Part shown: piece after piece, positions 1-12,186 of the stretch
Position numbering within the stretch: position 1 is the first letter of the stretch
Layout: each line of letters starts with the position of its first letter
Assembly: GCA_020747065.1 (NCBI GenBank)
Contig: JAGMVK010000007.1
Coordinates: forward strand, 558,001-622,000
Reading direction: 5' to 3'
DNA: 64,000 bases
Source of the DNA: Cadophora sp. MPI-SDFR-AT-0126
Lineage: Eukaryota > Ascomycota > Leotiomycetes > Helotiales > Ploettnerulaceae
The notes under the pieces: model-generated
The model's input: only the letters and a program-made list of their open reading frames with translations
Told to the model about the DNA's origin: nothing
Databases searched by the model: none
Position numbers and translations under genes: made by a program

Positions 1-227
1 CAATCTCCTCCTGGATGAGTAAGCCAATCGCATGCATCACAAGCATCTGCGCAATAACTCAAATAGCAATATGGATCCTTCAACATTTAGCCCTGCGGCA
101 CAGTTAGGAGGCCTATGTGATCCTAGCTTGGGCTTATCACAATCTCAAGGACTTAAATCATCACCGTGTCTATGTTTCCTCTCACATGCATGCAATTCTT
201 TCAAGTAAGTATACAAAGTTGCCTTCA

Positions 228-2255
228 ATGGCAGCTGTTTATCCTTTGCATCATAGGCTCGCGAGTCTATGTGCAGCTTTCCTTCTGATGGGTCAAAGCC
301 CAGCTTTTGCACTTAGCAGGATTTTTGGGGGCGAGCCAGGTAAGGCAATTGCGAGGCGAGCAGATGAGAGTAAAACCTTCGAAATCCCGTTCAATATCAC
401 AGTAAGAAGCGATGACAACCCCAATAATTGAGCCAGCTTCTGACTGGATTTTGCTTAGCTTTCCTACGGTGAAGTCTACGGCTTCAATTGTTCGGTCGGA
501 TCACCTTCACAGAATATAACCGTCGGGATCAGAATCTCCTCCTCGAGCGACACACAATTCAGTAACATCACCGATGCCAACCCTTGGGATTCATTCTGTA
601 AGACCCTCCATACCAAGCACAGCTATTGAACATAGGCTTATATCTCCCTTCAGATAACGCTAGCCTTTCAACCTCATCCAAGCGTGATGTTCTGCCAATC
701 CGTTACGACGCCTGGTCTCTGGATGGTTCCAATACAAACAACTCCAATCTATACAACGTATCATTTGCCATGGTCTCGTACTCCTCTGATGATTTGGTGT
801 TGCCAGGGACAAACAAGACTATTACTCTAGACGACGTTCCTTTTGTTGGCTGGACGAACACTACATTCAACTGGTTCCGCCCATGGCGACCGGGTGATCC
901 CTGGCCATATCAATGGATCGGTCTGGGGCTTCCTGTAGGACAGATTTCACGCTGGGCAGATGGCTTTGGGCAAAGCAAGCCATACCCAACGTTCCCTCAA
1001 CGGTTAATCAACACTGGGACGATCGAAAGCAATACTTTCAGCGTCTGGCTTGACGAAGCCTCTAAGAAAACCGGGCACTTACTTTTCGGAGGCTTGAATT
1101 TGAATCGATACCAAGATTCATTAGTGAGTCTTCCCACGGAGTTGGTAGACACTCCAGAAGTCCAATTTGGCTTTCTCACTCAGTAGGTATCCGGATGACC
1201 ATGCTTTCCTGTTTTGAATGTTTTGAGATTCTCTAGCCACCTGTCTCATCCCTTTCCGTAATCGTCCCTTTCAAGGCAATCACTAACTCCACTGTTACCG
1301 CAGGACACAGTTGGGCGTCACTGTTGATTCCATTGGTCTTACTGTGGCCAACAGCACCAATGCGATCAAACTTGATGCGCCTCTACAAGTCACACTCGAT
1401 CATGGGATCGAAACACGACTACCACTTGCTCTTATAACAGCGATTGCGGCAGCAGTTGGAGCCAATACCAATCCAGATGAAGTTCCAAACAGCGCATACT
1501 ATCCAGGTGTCCCATGTTCCTTCCTTTCAAACACCAGCACATTAGACATCAAATTTTCGGGTGCATCATCTCTCACTCTCTCGGTACCGATTGCACACCT
1601 CACCTCCCGTAACGGCGACGGTCTCGATATGTCCGAAGGCGAAAACGCTGCGTCATGTCGACTGAATATCAGGGCGGCTGAGGAAGGCTTGCCAGGTTCA
1701 TTTGGAGCAGGAATGCTCAAGAATTTGTACACCGTTTACGACTTGGACAACAATGTTATCTCGATTGCTCTTACGGATTTCAACACCACGGCGGCGGACC
1801 ATCTGATTACCATACCCAGTGGTGGTGTGTCCGCGATCTCAAAGGATGCTTTGACTAGACCTGAGTCTGGATCAGCTACATCTCCAACTTCTCCAGCAAG
1901 TTCCTCCTCCGCCCCAGTGAATGGAAACACGTCGAGTGGGGGTGTAAATGGTATGGCCGTTGGTCTTGGCGTCGGAATACCTGTAGCTGCCATACTTTTA
2001 GGCATTTCTGCCATCTTTTTGATTCGCAGAAGGCGCAGGGAGAAAAGGCAATATGAAGCTGCTAAGGACACACTCAAAGGTAATGGTGAGATAGATGGGC
2101 CAGGCGAGCTGGGGAGCAGGGAGATCGACCCACACATGAGTGAGATGCATGGGAATCCAGTCAATGAGCTGGAAGGGAAGGCGGATGTTATGTCTGAGCT
2201 ACCTGTTTCTGGTACTGTGCCGAATACTTCCCAGGGGCGGCATGAGCTCGCGTAA
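228..2255 (+). CDS. Membrane-anchored aspartyl-protease-like protein, probably inactive
   Basis: Four exons (228-401, 459-597, 636-1182, 1304-2255) join in phase to give 603 aa. Residues 1-28 form a signal peptide. The middle is an extracellular pepsin-like (A1 family) fold, followed by a Ser/Thr/Gly-rich stalk, one transmembrane helix near residues 500-527 and a basic, charged cytosolic tail. This is the layout of fungal plasma-membrane aspartyl proteases. The first catalytic DTG is absent: the aligned stretch reads IRISSSSDT, with no Asp where DTGSS is expected. The second site reads LDHG. Known biology: A1 enzymes need both Asp residues, so I infer a pseudoprotease. The second intron is only 38 nt, so that junction is the least certain; its two flanking exons are still in frame. 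A related gene follows on the same strand. Confidence 0.75.
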
Positions 2256-2723
2256 GTTCGTGATATATAATTTTAGTGATCGTTTATGGCAGGCCAGCTT
2301 TTTGGTATATCCAGCGAGCATCTGCGATTGGATTTCCACAGATTGTTTGAAAATGCTGAGGTAGCGGAAGCCACGACTGTACAGTACACCTAATAAACCT
2401 GATAGCTCGCGACAAGATCGCCAAGAATCTTGTTTCTAATTCACTATGCAACCTCATACTGTATCAGTACGAGCCTTGCTATCTGGAATTGCGCGCAAGC
2501 ATTGACAGTTCGCTTGGTTGACTGCGGCATTGCAGTGTGTCTGGATTCCACCATTGGGGTCCCAGCATACTCGTATTAACCGCCGACTCCAAATGTCGTT
2601 AAGTGGCCCAGCCCAGCATCTGTCCAAGCTACCATCTTCATTCTTTCCTTCCATAAAACCGGCGATACCAAAGCTCAAATCTCTCTCTCAGCGGCCTTCT
2701 ACAGCAGAGCAGCATGGTCCAAG
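2256..2723. other. Intergenic spacer between the two aspartyl-protease-like genes
   Basis: No convincing coding exon. It holds the 3' region of the first protease-like gene and the promoter of the second. Confidence 0.5.
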
Positions 2724-4026
2724 ATGAAGATCTCACTCCCAATCACACTTTCCTTACAAGTTTCCAGCCTCAATATCAGCCATGCACGCCAAAGAAACCT
2801 GCAGCAGCATCCACTGCAGCCTCCGCCAAGACAGACTTCTATCATACCACAAGAAGATCACTTGAGCCCAGTCATTAGAGTTTGTAATTCTTCATTTGAG
2901 CGACTGATATCTGATGGGTAGTAACTAGGGCTGGGGCAACTTTATGCACACGACGAAAATCTCACTTGGTACTCCGCCCCAAAGCTTCCACGCTCTCCTG
3001 GACCTAGCCAGCTCGGTTCTTCTTGTCCCAGCCGTCAATCACTCGAATACTCCAAGCTCTGCACTTAATCCCCGGCGTCAGTATAATTCCACTTCATCAT
3101 CCACCTTCCGTCCGAACGGCACAGCTATAACGTCACGTTTTCTCGAGGAGGATGTCTCTGGATATCTATCCTACGACTATCTTCACATCTCCTCCTTGAC
3201 ACTAAGCGACACTCTCTTCCAAGAGGCGCCGACATGGCAACCATTTCCCGAATGTTGGTTGTGCGACCGTCCGGTGGACGCTGTCTTGCCACTAGGACCC
3301 TACAACGCCACTGCATCACAGAACTTCATGTCTCCCATCGCCCAACTCATCAAAGCGAAGATCCTGGACTCTAACATCTTTTCCCTCCGCCTGTCCCGAA
3401 ACCCCGGCGATGGAGACGGCCAGCTCGTCCTTGGCGGTATCGTCGACGAGGAGTTCTACACTGGTGACTTCAGGACTATACCCATGACCAGCCTTCCAGT
3501 TCCCAAGTCCCCAAACCTGTATGGCTTCAGCGAGGGTGATGTGTGGAAGACGACCATTTCGAGCCTCACTGTTGGACTAGACAGCATTAAGCACGCCTTC
3601 TCAGCCCCAATCGTTGCGATCATCGATGTCGGGTTCCCCTCCATCGGCCTCCCTGTCTCTCTCGCCGAGGATATAAACGAGGTCCTGGGAACTGACAACT
3701 GGGGCCCCTTCGCATGGGCTGACTGCGAAAAACGCAATACCTTCCCTAACGTTACGATCGTCCTCCACGATGAGGAATTCATCTTGACTCCCTATGATTA
3801 CCTGCTTGAGCAGAAGTTCAAAGACGACGGAGACCGCTTGTTCTGTCAGAGTGCTTTCTGGACGATGTTTGAGGATGAAGGTGAAGATGGTGGAAAGGAC
3901 GAGAGAGTAGTGGTTCTGGGGAGTGCGTTCGTGAAAGCTTGGGTTAGTGTTTTTGATTTGGAGACTGGCGGTATGAGCCGTGAGTCTAAGTTTTTGGATG
4001 AAGTAATTCCGTGGATTCGAGACTGA
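2724..4026 (+). CDS. Secreted aspartyl-protease-like protein with altered catalytic motifs
   Basis: Two exons (2724-2879, 2929-4026) are separated by a 49-nt intron and give 417 aa. A hydrophobic N-terminus is followed by a basic, Gln/Pro-rich pro-region. The A1 signature KISLGTPPQSF starts just after the junction, which supports the splice. The first active site reads LLDLASSV instead of DTGSS, and the second reads IIDVGFPS instead of DTGT/S. Both Asp residues remain, but the conserved Thr and, at the first site, the Gly are lost. No transmembrane segment is visible at the C-terminus, so it is probably secreted. Activity is doubtful but less clearly lost than in the upstream relative. The pair looks like an old local duplication that has diverged strongly. 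Confidence 0.78.
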
Positions 4027-4938
4027 TCTTCACAGTTGCAAGAGCGAAACATGGTCCTCCTCGCCATGATCCAGACCGTGGCGAATGACCGAGGCACAAC
4101 TATGCAACTATGTGTTATGTACAGCTGGAATTCGAAATTAAGACTTTTTATAGTACTCTCGTACATTCAATCCATCGCACGAACTACATGAAAATAAATC
4201 TTGGATGTAAAAGAGGTAGCTTTTCAAGTAGGTCAGACAGCAGATATTCACACCGTCCATTGAACATCGGCAGAAAGCACATGCCACCATATTGGGCAGT
4301 ATATACTCAGTCGCTGTCTTCGGACAAGGAAATCTGGGAAGCCCTGAAAAACTTGTTTTGAGGTAACTTTCGAGCGGCAAGGTCGATCGCAGGACAGTCT
4401 CTAGTAGGTACTAGGAGAATGTACAAGGTGCTGTTCTGTTCCTTTGCGATGAGCTTTTTCGACTATCAAAATCAATTCCATAGAGTAATGGGTGCAGGTC
4501 GGCGAATGCTTATAATAAGCATTATCCTATCATCGTTCCAGCCAGTCAGCTGCAGCAGCGGCAGACTATCTGAATTATGATGCGCGGAACCTGGACGAGA
4601 TGAGACGGCATCCAGGGTATTTGCTTAAAGCTGCGGTACGTAGCTTTATTGTGGGATATGGGACACGGGAGCTTGACCTTGGAATAGGTGCATTGGCTCT
4701 CCGGCGCCTTAGATGCTTGTTATCCACAGCGATTCTGAATGGTGGCAGAAGTTGGTACTGTTTAGCCTTCAGTTCCCCTGAGAACAAGACCATGCCTAGA
4801 AGATGGCAAAAATTGGCAATATGCTATTCGTAATCTCGCCATTTGTGCGCTACCCGCTTGAACACTTCGTTGCCCTGGAATTATACATTACATTAGAAAT
4901 TGATTTTTTCTTTTTGAATCCGGATCAAGTGATCCCGA
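4027..4938. other. Intergenic region between convergent genes
   Basis: Only short, compositionally unremarkable ORFs. It lies between two convergent 3' ends, so it should hold two terminators. Nothing else recognised. Confidence 0.45.
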
Positions 4939-6523
4939 TCACATCCCAATATACGACACGAATGTCGAGTTCTTTCCCGATCCACCTCCAACTGTAGCAT
5001 TCACAATTCTCATTCCTCGCTGTGAAATTCCGTTCACCTCACCTGCGTCCAGATCTCTCGCCACGTAAAATAACTGAACCAGTCCGGTCCTTCCATCCGA
5101 AGTAGCTGCAACGAGCCCCGGGTGCTGGATGGCGTCAGGCAGATCACGCATACCAAACCTTTGATAGTCAAAACCGTAGTCGATTTCCGATAGGGTGACG
5201 AACGAAGGACCACGAGGGTGATGGTTTTGGATGAAGTAGAGCTGGGTAGCTGAACTACTTTGGCATACCGCAATGAGACTGATAGCGCTATTGACAATAC
5301 CGATATCATCGTCCTTCACTGCCTGATTGTTGAAGAACTGGGAGATCTCTGCTAGAAGAATATTAGCACATGAATGCTTTCTATTAGCGAAGAACAAACG
5401 TTTGTCCCAACCAGATACATTTGTCCACCGTAGAGTCGAAAGCACGATATCATCGTTGACAAAAAACACATATACCTCCGCAGGATCATAGAGTGAAGCA
5501 ACAGCCAATCCCGCACCTTTGTCGTGAGCATACGTTCCGGTGCTTAATTCAATCCAGGCGTCTGCAGGCGAGAAGTATGACAGCTCTTTTATCTCAGCAA
5601 TCGCGGTGGAGACCTCGCTAGAAACATAAAGATAATAGAGCTTGATTCCGAGGGAGGGTAGATACGTAGCTGCGAGCGAGCCTTGGCTTGCCAAAGTTAC
5701 CAAAGGCGTGTGGACAATAGTAATCGGCGAGTAATCTATTGGATTTCCTCGATAGATCGACACTTGTATACGGCCCTCGGTGAGCTGGAGCGGAAATGGG
5801 GCGAGATAGAAGAAGAAATGCACATTCTACAATTAGTGAGCCTGAGTTACACGCAATTGACCCCTATTAATGATTACTTACAATGAAAGTTGCAAACTCC
5901 TCCCGCCAACAAACAGCAGTCAGATTCGTGTTAGCTAATATCGACTGATTTTTGAGATTCAATTCCATCCTCGTGGGCGGAATTTCACCTGATGAGGTAC
6001 CATTCCATGTCCCGGTCTTCAAACTCCCTGCTATCCATATATCCGTCGAAACATTCGACTGCCAGAATACAAACGTGGCGTCCTCGCACTGCGCAGCTGC
6101 TAATGCGAGGAAATTAGGTGACGTAGGATCAAGTTCTGCAAATTTAGCTGCAGCCCTCCGGGTATTACGCGTGATAATACCACCGATCACTCCAGCAAGA
6201 AGAGCAACTACAAGCAGGATAGCAGCGATGAGGATAACCCTCCTGTATTTCTTGAGAGAAGTAACGCGTTGATGTACTTCTCGCGAGGGGGCTGGCCGCG
6301 AGAGAGTAGTGAGCGGGATATCACATTGCGAGTAGCCTGGGAGGGATTCTGCTATTGAAAATTCTCCTGCGTGAGACTGAGATCCTGGAAACACTTCTGT
6401 AGCATAGTTTGGCGAATAAATTGTCTGGTCTCCAGTCAGTGGAGGGAAGTGGACTTCGTCATCGTATGCTGGAGGATGATCACTTGTTGACTGTTCTCGA
6501 TTAGCTACATTTCTCTCGGACAA
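4939..6523 (-). CDS. Type II membrane protein with fucose-lectin-like beta-propeller
   Basis: Two exons on the minus strand (6523-5882, 5826-4939) join in phase 0 across a 55-nt intron to give 509 aa. Residues 1-93 are a polar, presumably cytosolic region. A strong transmembrane helix follows at about residues 95-117, bounded by RNTRR. The remaining roughly 390 residues are extracellular with several N-glycosylation sequons. They contain repeats of about 45-50 aa with the pattern 'GxG-LAVAS ... VYVFFV ... L-W', typical of the fungal fucose-specific lectin propeller (PF07938). Proteins of this layout are common in filamentous ascomycetes, and most are uncharacterised. Carbohydrate binding is inferred from the fold; I did not identify the sugar-binding residues of each blade. 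Confidence 0.7.
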
Positions 6524-7364
6524 CTGCCAGAGATATTCACGGTTCTACCATTCCCATTGATAAGGTTTTGGGCCGTCATGGCTGATCATCAATAAGGCAG
6601 CACTTCATTTCCTCTGGCACTTGCGTGTGGGTTAACAAGTTCGAGACTGCCGCCCAATATTCGATCTAGATTTTCCTATGAAAAATAGGGCACCGACTTA
6701 CATATTTATCTGTATAGAACTGTGGAAACAGGACATACAATGAGCTTGCGTATCAAAATACAGCCAAGGGTGCTGCCTGGATGCTGTGCCACAAAGCTGT
6801 GGAAGCCATCCCGAGGTCTTTTCAAGATCCACATAAAAGGCATGTGACAGCGCCATGTCACGTTTCCCCAAAATCCTCGATCTCGTTGTCCATGATTTGA
6901 GATCCTAGAGGCCACACAAATTTCATTCTGATTCCGATATGCTGGATTCCATGAAATTTGAGCTTCGTCGTGCAAGAGCTTCGGGTCATGATCCTGCAAA
7001 GGGCTTACCCTACTGTCATCATGTGCCGACGCTCTTGAGCTCCACCGCCAGCGCGCAACGATGTTTCGTCTGAAAAATCATCTGAAGTGGTTCATAATTG
7101 ACACAGCTGTACTCCTGGGTTACTCTCCAGTGTGATTAGGTAAGCAAATTACGTGTCACACCAGTAATGCTGTTATTATCAGCTAGACGAACAAATGTGG
7201 AGGTCCTGGTTGACTACTGTCGCGTAGGTTCCGAGGCTGCTGTGACCTCATTTTCTCACCTCATCAACAACTATATAGCATCAACCTTTTAAACCACAAG
7301 ATAAAATATATTTCCCTCTCAGAATAGCATTTCATCAACTTCAAAATACTTAATTACTCTATCA
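6524..7364. other. Intergenic region; promoter with TATA box for a possible small gene
   Basis: Divergent spacer. The right end holds a TATA-like element (TATATA near 7272-7277) and a pyrimidine/A-rich leader before an ATG at 7365. No other feature was supported. Confidence 0.4.
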
Positions 7365-7755
7365 ATGACTGGTAATAATCAACTTTGGAACTCAACGATG
7401 GCAACACAACTCTGTGCCATCGTCCCTGGATCCCTACTGAAAGCCAGCACTTCTCAGTGTCTCCATCCCGAAAGGTGAAATCGCAGAATTTAAGCAACTC
7501 TTCGAAGCTCTCCAGACTTCCGAAGAAGAAATGTCTGGTGATTTCATTGCTGTGCAATATTGAACACGATCGATCAAGGCATATGAGAGAAGAAGATACT
7601 GTGTATAGCGGACGAGGGTGTGGACGACGCCAAACTGGATTTGGGTGGTTGTGGAAGTGGCGGTGACGGTCACTCTGCTGGGTATTTTGGGAGTTATTTC
7701 GGTTCTTGGAGATGGGTACTGTGCCGACCATATTGGATCTCTATGGGAAGATTAA
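7365..7755 (+). pseudogene. Possible small multi-exon gene or gene relic with one membrane segment
   Basis: A promoter-like leader precedes ATG 7365, which is followed almost at once by a GTAATA donor-like site. Two later stretches look coding. One (about 7452-7557) encodes a mixed-charge segment containing IAEFKQLFEALQTSEEE. The other (about 7612-7755) follows a TATAG acceptor-like site and encodes a hydrophobic helix (VAVTVTLLGILGVISVLG). I could not join all pieces in one frame with standard splice sites, so this may be a decayed gene. Function unknown. Confidence 0.25.
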
Positions 7756-8366
7756 TTGTATGAGAGTCATGAGCTACCTCTTAAAGGAATTATTATGTAT
7801 GGTGTCTCGATTACGTACAAGGAACTGAGCGGACGCGAGACATATGAAGGATAAGTGCAAGTGAATAGGTATGCTGTATGGTGAGGAGAACAACCATTCC
7901 CAATGATGGGCCGAGTGAGAGTAGCTCTGGAGCAATTGATGGACTGGGTGGCTCGGTGAGCTGTCCTTCTGTGGGTATTGTCGGGTTGCTAGGATTAAGA
8001 TGCGAGTATTTCGTGTGGTTGTTTTGAGGAAGAAGCATGAAGAACCTGGTATAATGGGGCATCTTCGCGGAGATAATGAAGATCAGAAGGCGAAGAAGAA
8101 TCTCGGTGGTGATTTAGATGGGCTGTTAGGGATGTGATGGAGGAGACGTTGACTGTTCTCAAAGATATGGCATGAATGATGAGTGTGTGCATTCGTTCGT
8201 GGCGGCCTTTTCAATAAGGCTATACAGAGTGGAACTAATCACGAATAAATTAACTTGAAAATTGGGTGGAGGTGGGCTGGAGTGCATGGACCAAAATTGC
8301 AGAAAAAAGGTGGGCATCCTTCCATCTAGCGATCTCGCTAACTAAACAACGCGGAAACCGCATTAC
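7756..8366. other. Intergenic region
   Basis: Only short ORFs on both strands with no recognisable motif. It contains the terminator region of the minus-strand F-box gene. Confidence 0.4.
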
Positions 8367-9734
8367 TCATTTCCTTGCTTGTACCGTAGTCATCAGCTTC
8401 TGGTACGCATTCTTGTCCTCCTCATCGGTTTCGAATATTCGCTGCACATCGACCTTAATCTCGCTTTCCTCCATGAAATTCTCACCGACATCCCTCCTTC
8501 CCGACTCTTCTCTCCACAGCTCGTACTGATGATGGTTCTGAACAGTGATCCAGGGAGATGGGTTAGTGCCTCCATCAAACACTGTGTAAATAAGTTCATG
8601 CGAATCCATTCCAGATCCCAAGAGGCCGATTCTGTCGAAGTTCTTGCCGTTGCGCCACTCCCCGTGACCGAATTGAAACGTTTTGAGATTCGGAAGCCTG
8701 GTCTCGAACTCGGCGAAGATTTGAGACCAGCGTTGGGTGTGATAGAGTTTGTAGAGCTCGCCCGTACTTCTCACATACGGCGGGTTGAGAAGGTAGCCTT
8801 CGCCGTCTATGGGTCTGTAAGATCTGGTGTAGCTGACTATGGAACAGTCATCCATGATGAGAACATCGAGAGTCGTGTGGGAGCATATCCATTCAACCTG
8901 CCAGTCGTGGGAGAAGGTCCAATTGCCGAGCTCAAGCTTTTTGAGGTTGGGGAAATGGATTGAGCGTAAATCGCATTTCGGTATGTAGCCCCAGAATATG
9001 TCACAGTGAAGGGCGAGGCTGGTGAGATTTTGCTGGGCAGGTCTGAGCCAGGTCTCGCCCAGATCGCTGAAGAAAGTATACAGCTCCGGGTACGACCAAG
9101 CCGCATCTGGAGAAGCAGCACAGTATTCTGTGATGATTTTCAAACGCAGTTCGGAGATTCGCGCAAGAGTTGACTTGAATTTGGTGGAGGACATCAGTCC
9201 TTTATCGTTCCAGTTCTGGAGATTCTTGATTGACAGGGATCGTAAGTTGGGAATCGGATACTGGAGGTTGTTCAAAGCCTCAAAGAACGCTGATAACACA
9301 TCGATTCGAAACTCATATCCTTCTTCAGGGTCTCTTTTGTCGTAGTCATCGGGCGCTACATACACGCAGACCTCGGCGAACTCGAGAGCTACATCGCGGA
9401 GGTTTGGAAAGCGATTGATTGACCGGATGATTTCGGCGTAGTCGTCCGTCAACGTCGAATAAATCTCGCGATCGTTTAGATTCCAAGCGTCATAATATGG
9501 ATCGTTGGATGTAGTAAGTTTGATACCAGTGACCTCTTGGGAGATATGAGGGGATGCGAGGATGGAGTAGAATTTTTCGAAGCTGGCCGTGTTTGGAGTG
9601 ACAGCCACTCGAGAGAACAATTCTTGAGTGGCTGCTTTGTAGAAAGCTTTGCTCGTCAGGCGAAGGTTGAGCAGATCTGGCGTCGGTGTGATTTTTGCAA
9701 TCATGGCCTTGAGCTCAACAGAGAGTTTGTCCAT
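8367..9734 (-). CDS. F-box protein
   Basis: Single-exon gene of 455 aa from the ATG at 9734; an in-frame ATG at 9770 would add 12 residues. The first 45 residues match the F-box pattern: LSVELKAMIAKI, then DLLNLRLTSKAFYKAATQELF. The rest contains irregular leucine-rich stretches such as FPNLRDVALEF, IPNLRSLSIKN and FPNLKKLELGNW. This is the usual layout of ascomycete F-box proteins of unknown substrate. Known biology: the F-box contacts Skp1 and the C-terminal part recruits the SCF substrate. The substrate is unknown here. I chose the inner ATG because the F-box pattern begins right after it. Confidence 0.8.
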   Translation of the reverse strand: MDKLSVELKAMIAKITPTPDLLNLRLTSKAFYKAATQELFSRVAVTPNTASFEKFYSILASPHISQEVTGIKLTTSNDPYYDAWNLNDREIYSTLTDDYAEIIRSINRFPNLRDVALEFAEVCVYVAPDDYDKRDPEEGYEFRIDVLSAFFEALNNLQYPIPNLRSLSIKNLQNWNDKGLMSSTKFKSTLARISELRLKIITEYCAASPDAAWSYPELYTFFSDLGETWLRPAQQNLTSLALHCDIFWGYIPKCDLRSIHFPNLKKLELGNWTFSHDWQVEWICSHTTLDVLIMDDCSIVSYTRSYRPIDGEGYLLNPPYVRSTGELYKLYHTQRWSQIFAEFETRLPNLKTFQFGHGEWRNGKNFDRIGLLGSGMDSHELIYTVFDGGTNPSPWITVQNHHQYELWREESGRRDVGENFMEESEIKVDVQRIFETDEEDKNAYQKLMTTVQARK

Positions 9735-10469
9735 CGTGCTAAGCCTGATCGCCCGTGGCTTGCCTTTCAAATTTCAATTTCCTCTCAGGCTCAAAAGCAA
9801 CGAGGGAGAGGAGTTGCGACGGATGCAACGACAATACCTCGTAACAGAATGAGAGTCATGGACTTACTGTATGGAACAGTCCAAAGAATGGCAGCATCTC
9901 GTGTCACCTCATGCCATCCTCTCTATCCTCTCCATCCTCCAGATACTTCAAGTGAAATTTCTGCCTAAACTTGGCGTAGGCATATATGCAGCATGTTGCA
10001 CAGTAAGCAGACCTGATATCCGAGGTAAGCGCACATGATTCTAGTCTCTGCATTGGCAGTCGCGCAGTAAGAGAATAAAGCATGATGGCTGAGACTCTGT
10101 TTCCGTTGATTCATTCTTATCAAAAGTTATCAATCTATGGATTCTGATCTTCCTTTGTAGAGGTAGAGGTGGTGATGGTTTGTTTACTCACATCCAAAAC
10201 CCCCCTGGTTCCTTCCCCACAATCAGCTGCAAGCGAACACCGCCAAGCTTTCTGGGGAGTCGATCCGATGTCGCCTGTACGGTAAGCTGTAAAATTCCCT
10301 CAAACCGCCCAAGCAAGTCAAAGCCCGACGCCTGCGCAGCCCGCCTCGACCTCCACACCGCGCAGCCTTGTCTGCTCTGTTCAAGCTACACCTGTGCATC
10401 ACATCACCAATTCTTCACCTCCTACACAGACAGTCGGTACACTTCCACTCCCACGCTGACCATGCGAGA
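9735..10469. other. Divergent promoter region
   Basis: Separates the minus-strand F-box gene from the plus-strand clamp-domain gene. The right part is C-rich with TC tracts typical of a fungal 5' leader. No coding evidence. Confidence 0.45.
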
Positions 10470-12186
10470 ATGTCTCACGACACTTCTGCCGTCCTCGTGG
10501 GCGCAGCAGAATCAACATCAGGAATCGTAGTAGCAGATCACAACTCCGCGGGGGCACACGACCTGGTTCGAGGGGGGGATGCAGCTGGGCACCGGCAAGC
10601 TACGCCAGCTACGACTAGTACGGGTCCAGATCCAGAGCCAATACAAGTGCAACCATCATGCCCAACCCCCTCCTCTGCTCTCGGCATCTCTCTTTCTAAT
10701 CAGCAACATTCTCATGGTGTTGCTGAGGGATCTGGGAATGCTGTGCAGACCGGTGGAACCATATCTTCACCCAACCCCCCGTCTTCGTTCTTCAGCGCTG
10801 TATCGAACCTCGCCGCAGATGCAAGAAGCCCAAATAATCACAGCACAGGTATGGTGGTCCAATTATACCTTCGAGAGAATAGAGTGGTGTTGCTCCAAGG
10901 TTCAGATGGTGACTGACCATACCACAGTTACGCCACCAATTGAGATCACCCCACAAAGTCCTCGTGACGTTCTCGATTCTGTAGCCTCGCCCTCAGATAA
11001 AAAGACAATTGCCAATGCCGCGCTAGCCTCGCCATCTGAAATTGAACATCCAATATCGACCGATCCAACACCTGCAGAGTCACTTCAAACTGTAAATACA
11101 TCGACGGACGGGGCTGCAGACGGGGACCAAAAACAAGATAAGATGATATTCGCACATACGCCCTCGAATAGCATACAACGTCGGCGCAATTATGCTACTA
11201 CAAATGCTCTTACGGACTACGAAGCAGACCTCACAAGTAGGGACCGCGCGAAACAAAAAGAGGCTGTGAAGAAGTACCTGTCGGAGAAGGTTAGGAGGGA
11301 TTGGGAATGGGAATGGCCGCGACCTGATGGCCAAGCAAACCTGGAGCTTGTGAAAACAATTGAGGAGGATCCAGATGTGGCATGGAAGGAAAGAGATGAG
11401 TGGTTAAGCAATGCCAGTGACGATGGAGATGACATGAAAATGCCCAAACCAGCAAATACCACATCGAGTCACGACACACCTACTCCTACAAGCAAGAATG
11501 GCGTACAACTGGACAGTGCAGACGGGGTGGGAGACACAGTGAAGCAAGCACTATTCGATCGCAAACGTAGGCGGAAGAAGCGCCTGGCGGAAGAGATGGC
11601 GTGGAACGACGGCTTGAGATGTTTTACTGCACGACGAGATGCCTGGACTTGCGCTCGAAAGATTCCTCGGCCTGGGGAGACAGTTGTAAAGACCACAACG
11701 CGAGCTTCTTTGTCAAGTGGAGATGGTGGTAGCTCTACGGCCATTGAGCAAGACGATGACGATCAGTGGGAGGACGATACAGAAATTCCTATTGCTCCCC
11801 CGATTCTCCCCCCGGACAACGCTATGCGAGCCTCTATCTTACCAGGTGCATATAATACCATATATGACAAAGTGGTGGTTCAATCACTTACCCCCAGCTG
11901 TCCCATGAATCTCAAAGATGTAACTCGCAGTTGCGTCCAAGGCTGGAAGCGAGATGGCGAATGGCCACCTAAATCCACGCCCGACACCCTCAAGAAGAAG
12001 GGTCGCAAAATGAGCGTAGCGAGTCTCCTCGGGTTCAAAGAGCAGGAGAAACCCACACCGAATGAGAATGGTAATGGGAATGGCGTTGCGAAAGAAGCGG
12101 GTAGCCACGAGAGGGACAAGAAGGGCGGAAGTGGGATTAGGAGGAGTATTCAGAAGATATTGAAGTTGGGTCATGGTGGTGAATGA
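10470..12186 (+). CDS. Gag1-like clamp (DUF4050) domain protein
   Basis: Two exons (10470-10848, 10928-12186), intron phase 1, 545 aa. The N-terminal ~200 residues are low-complexity and Ser/Thr/Pro-rich, presumably disordered. The conserved core has three blocks: RRRNYATTNALTDYEADLTS with a helix rich in K, E and W; RRKKRLAEEMAWNDGLRCFT; and PILPPDNAMRASILPGAYNT leading to VQSLTPSCPMNLKDV. This is the pattern I associate with the fungal Gag1-like clamp domain (PF13259). Gag1 itself is a TORC1-linked regulator in fission yeast; a role here is inference. The C-terminus is a basic tail ending in a predicted helix (RRSIQKILKLG). The first ATG of the open frame after the leader was chosen. Confidence 0.75.
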
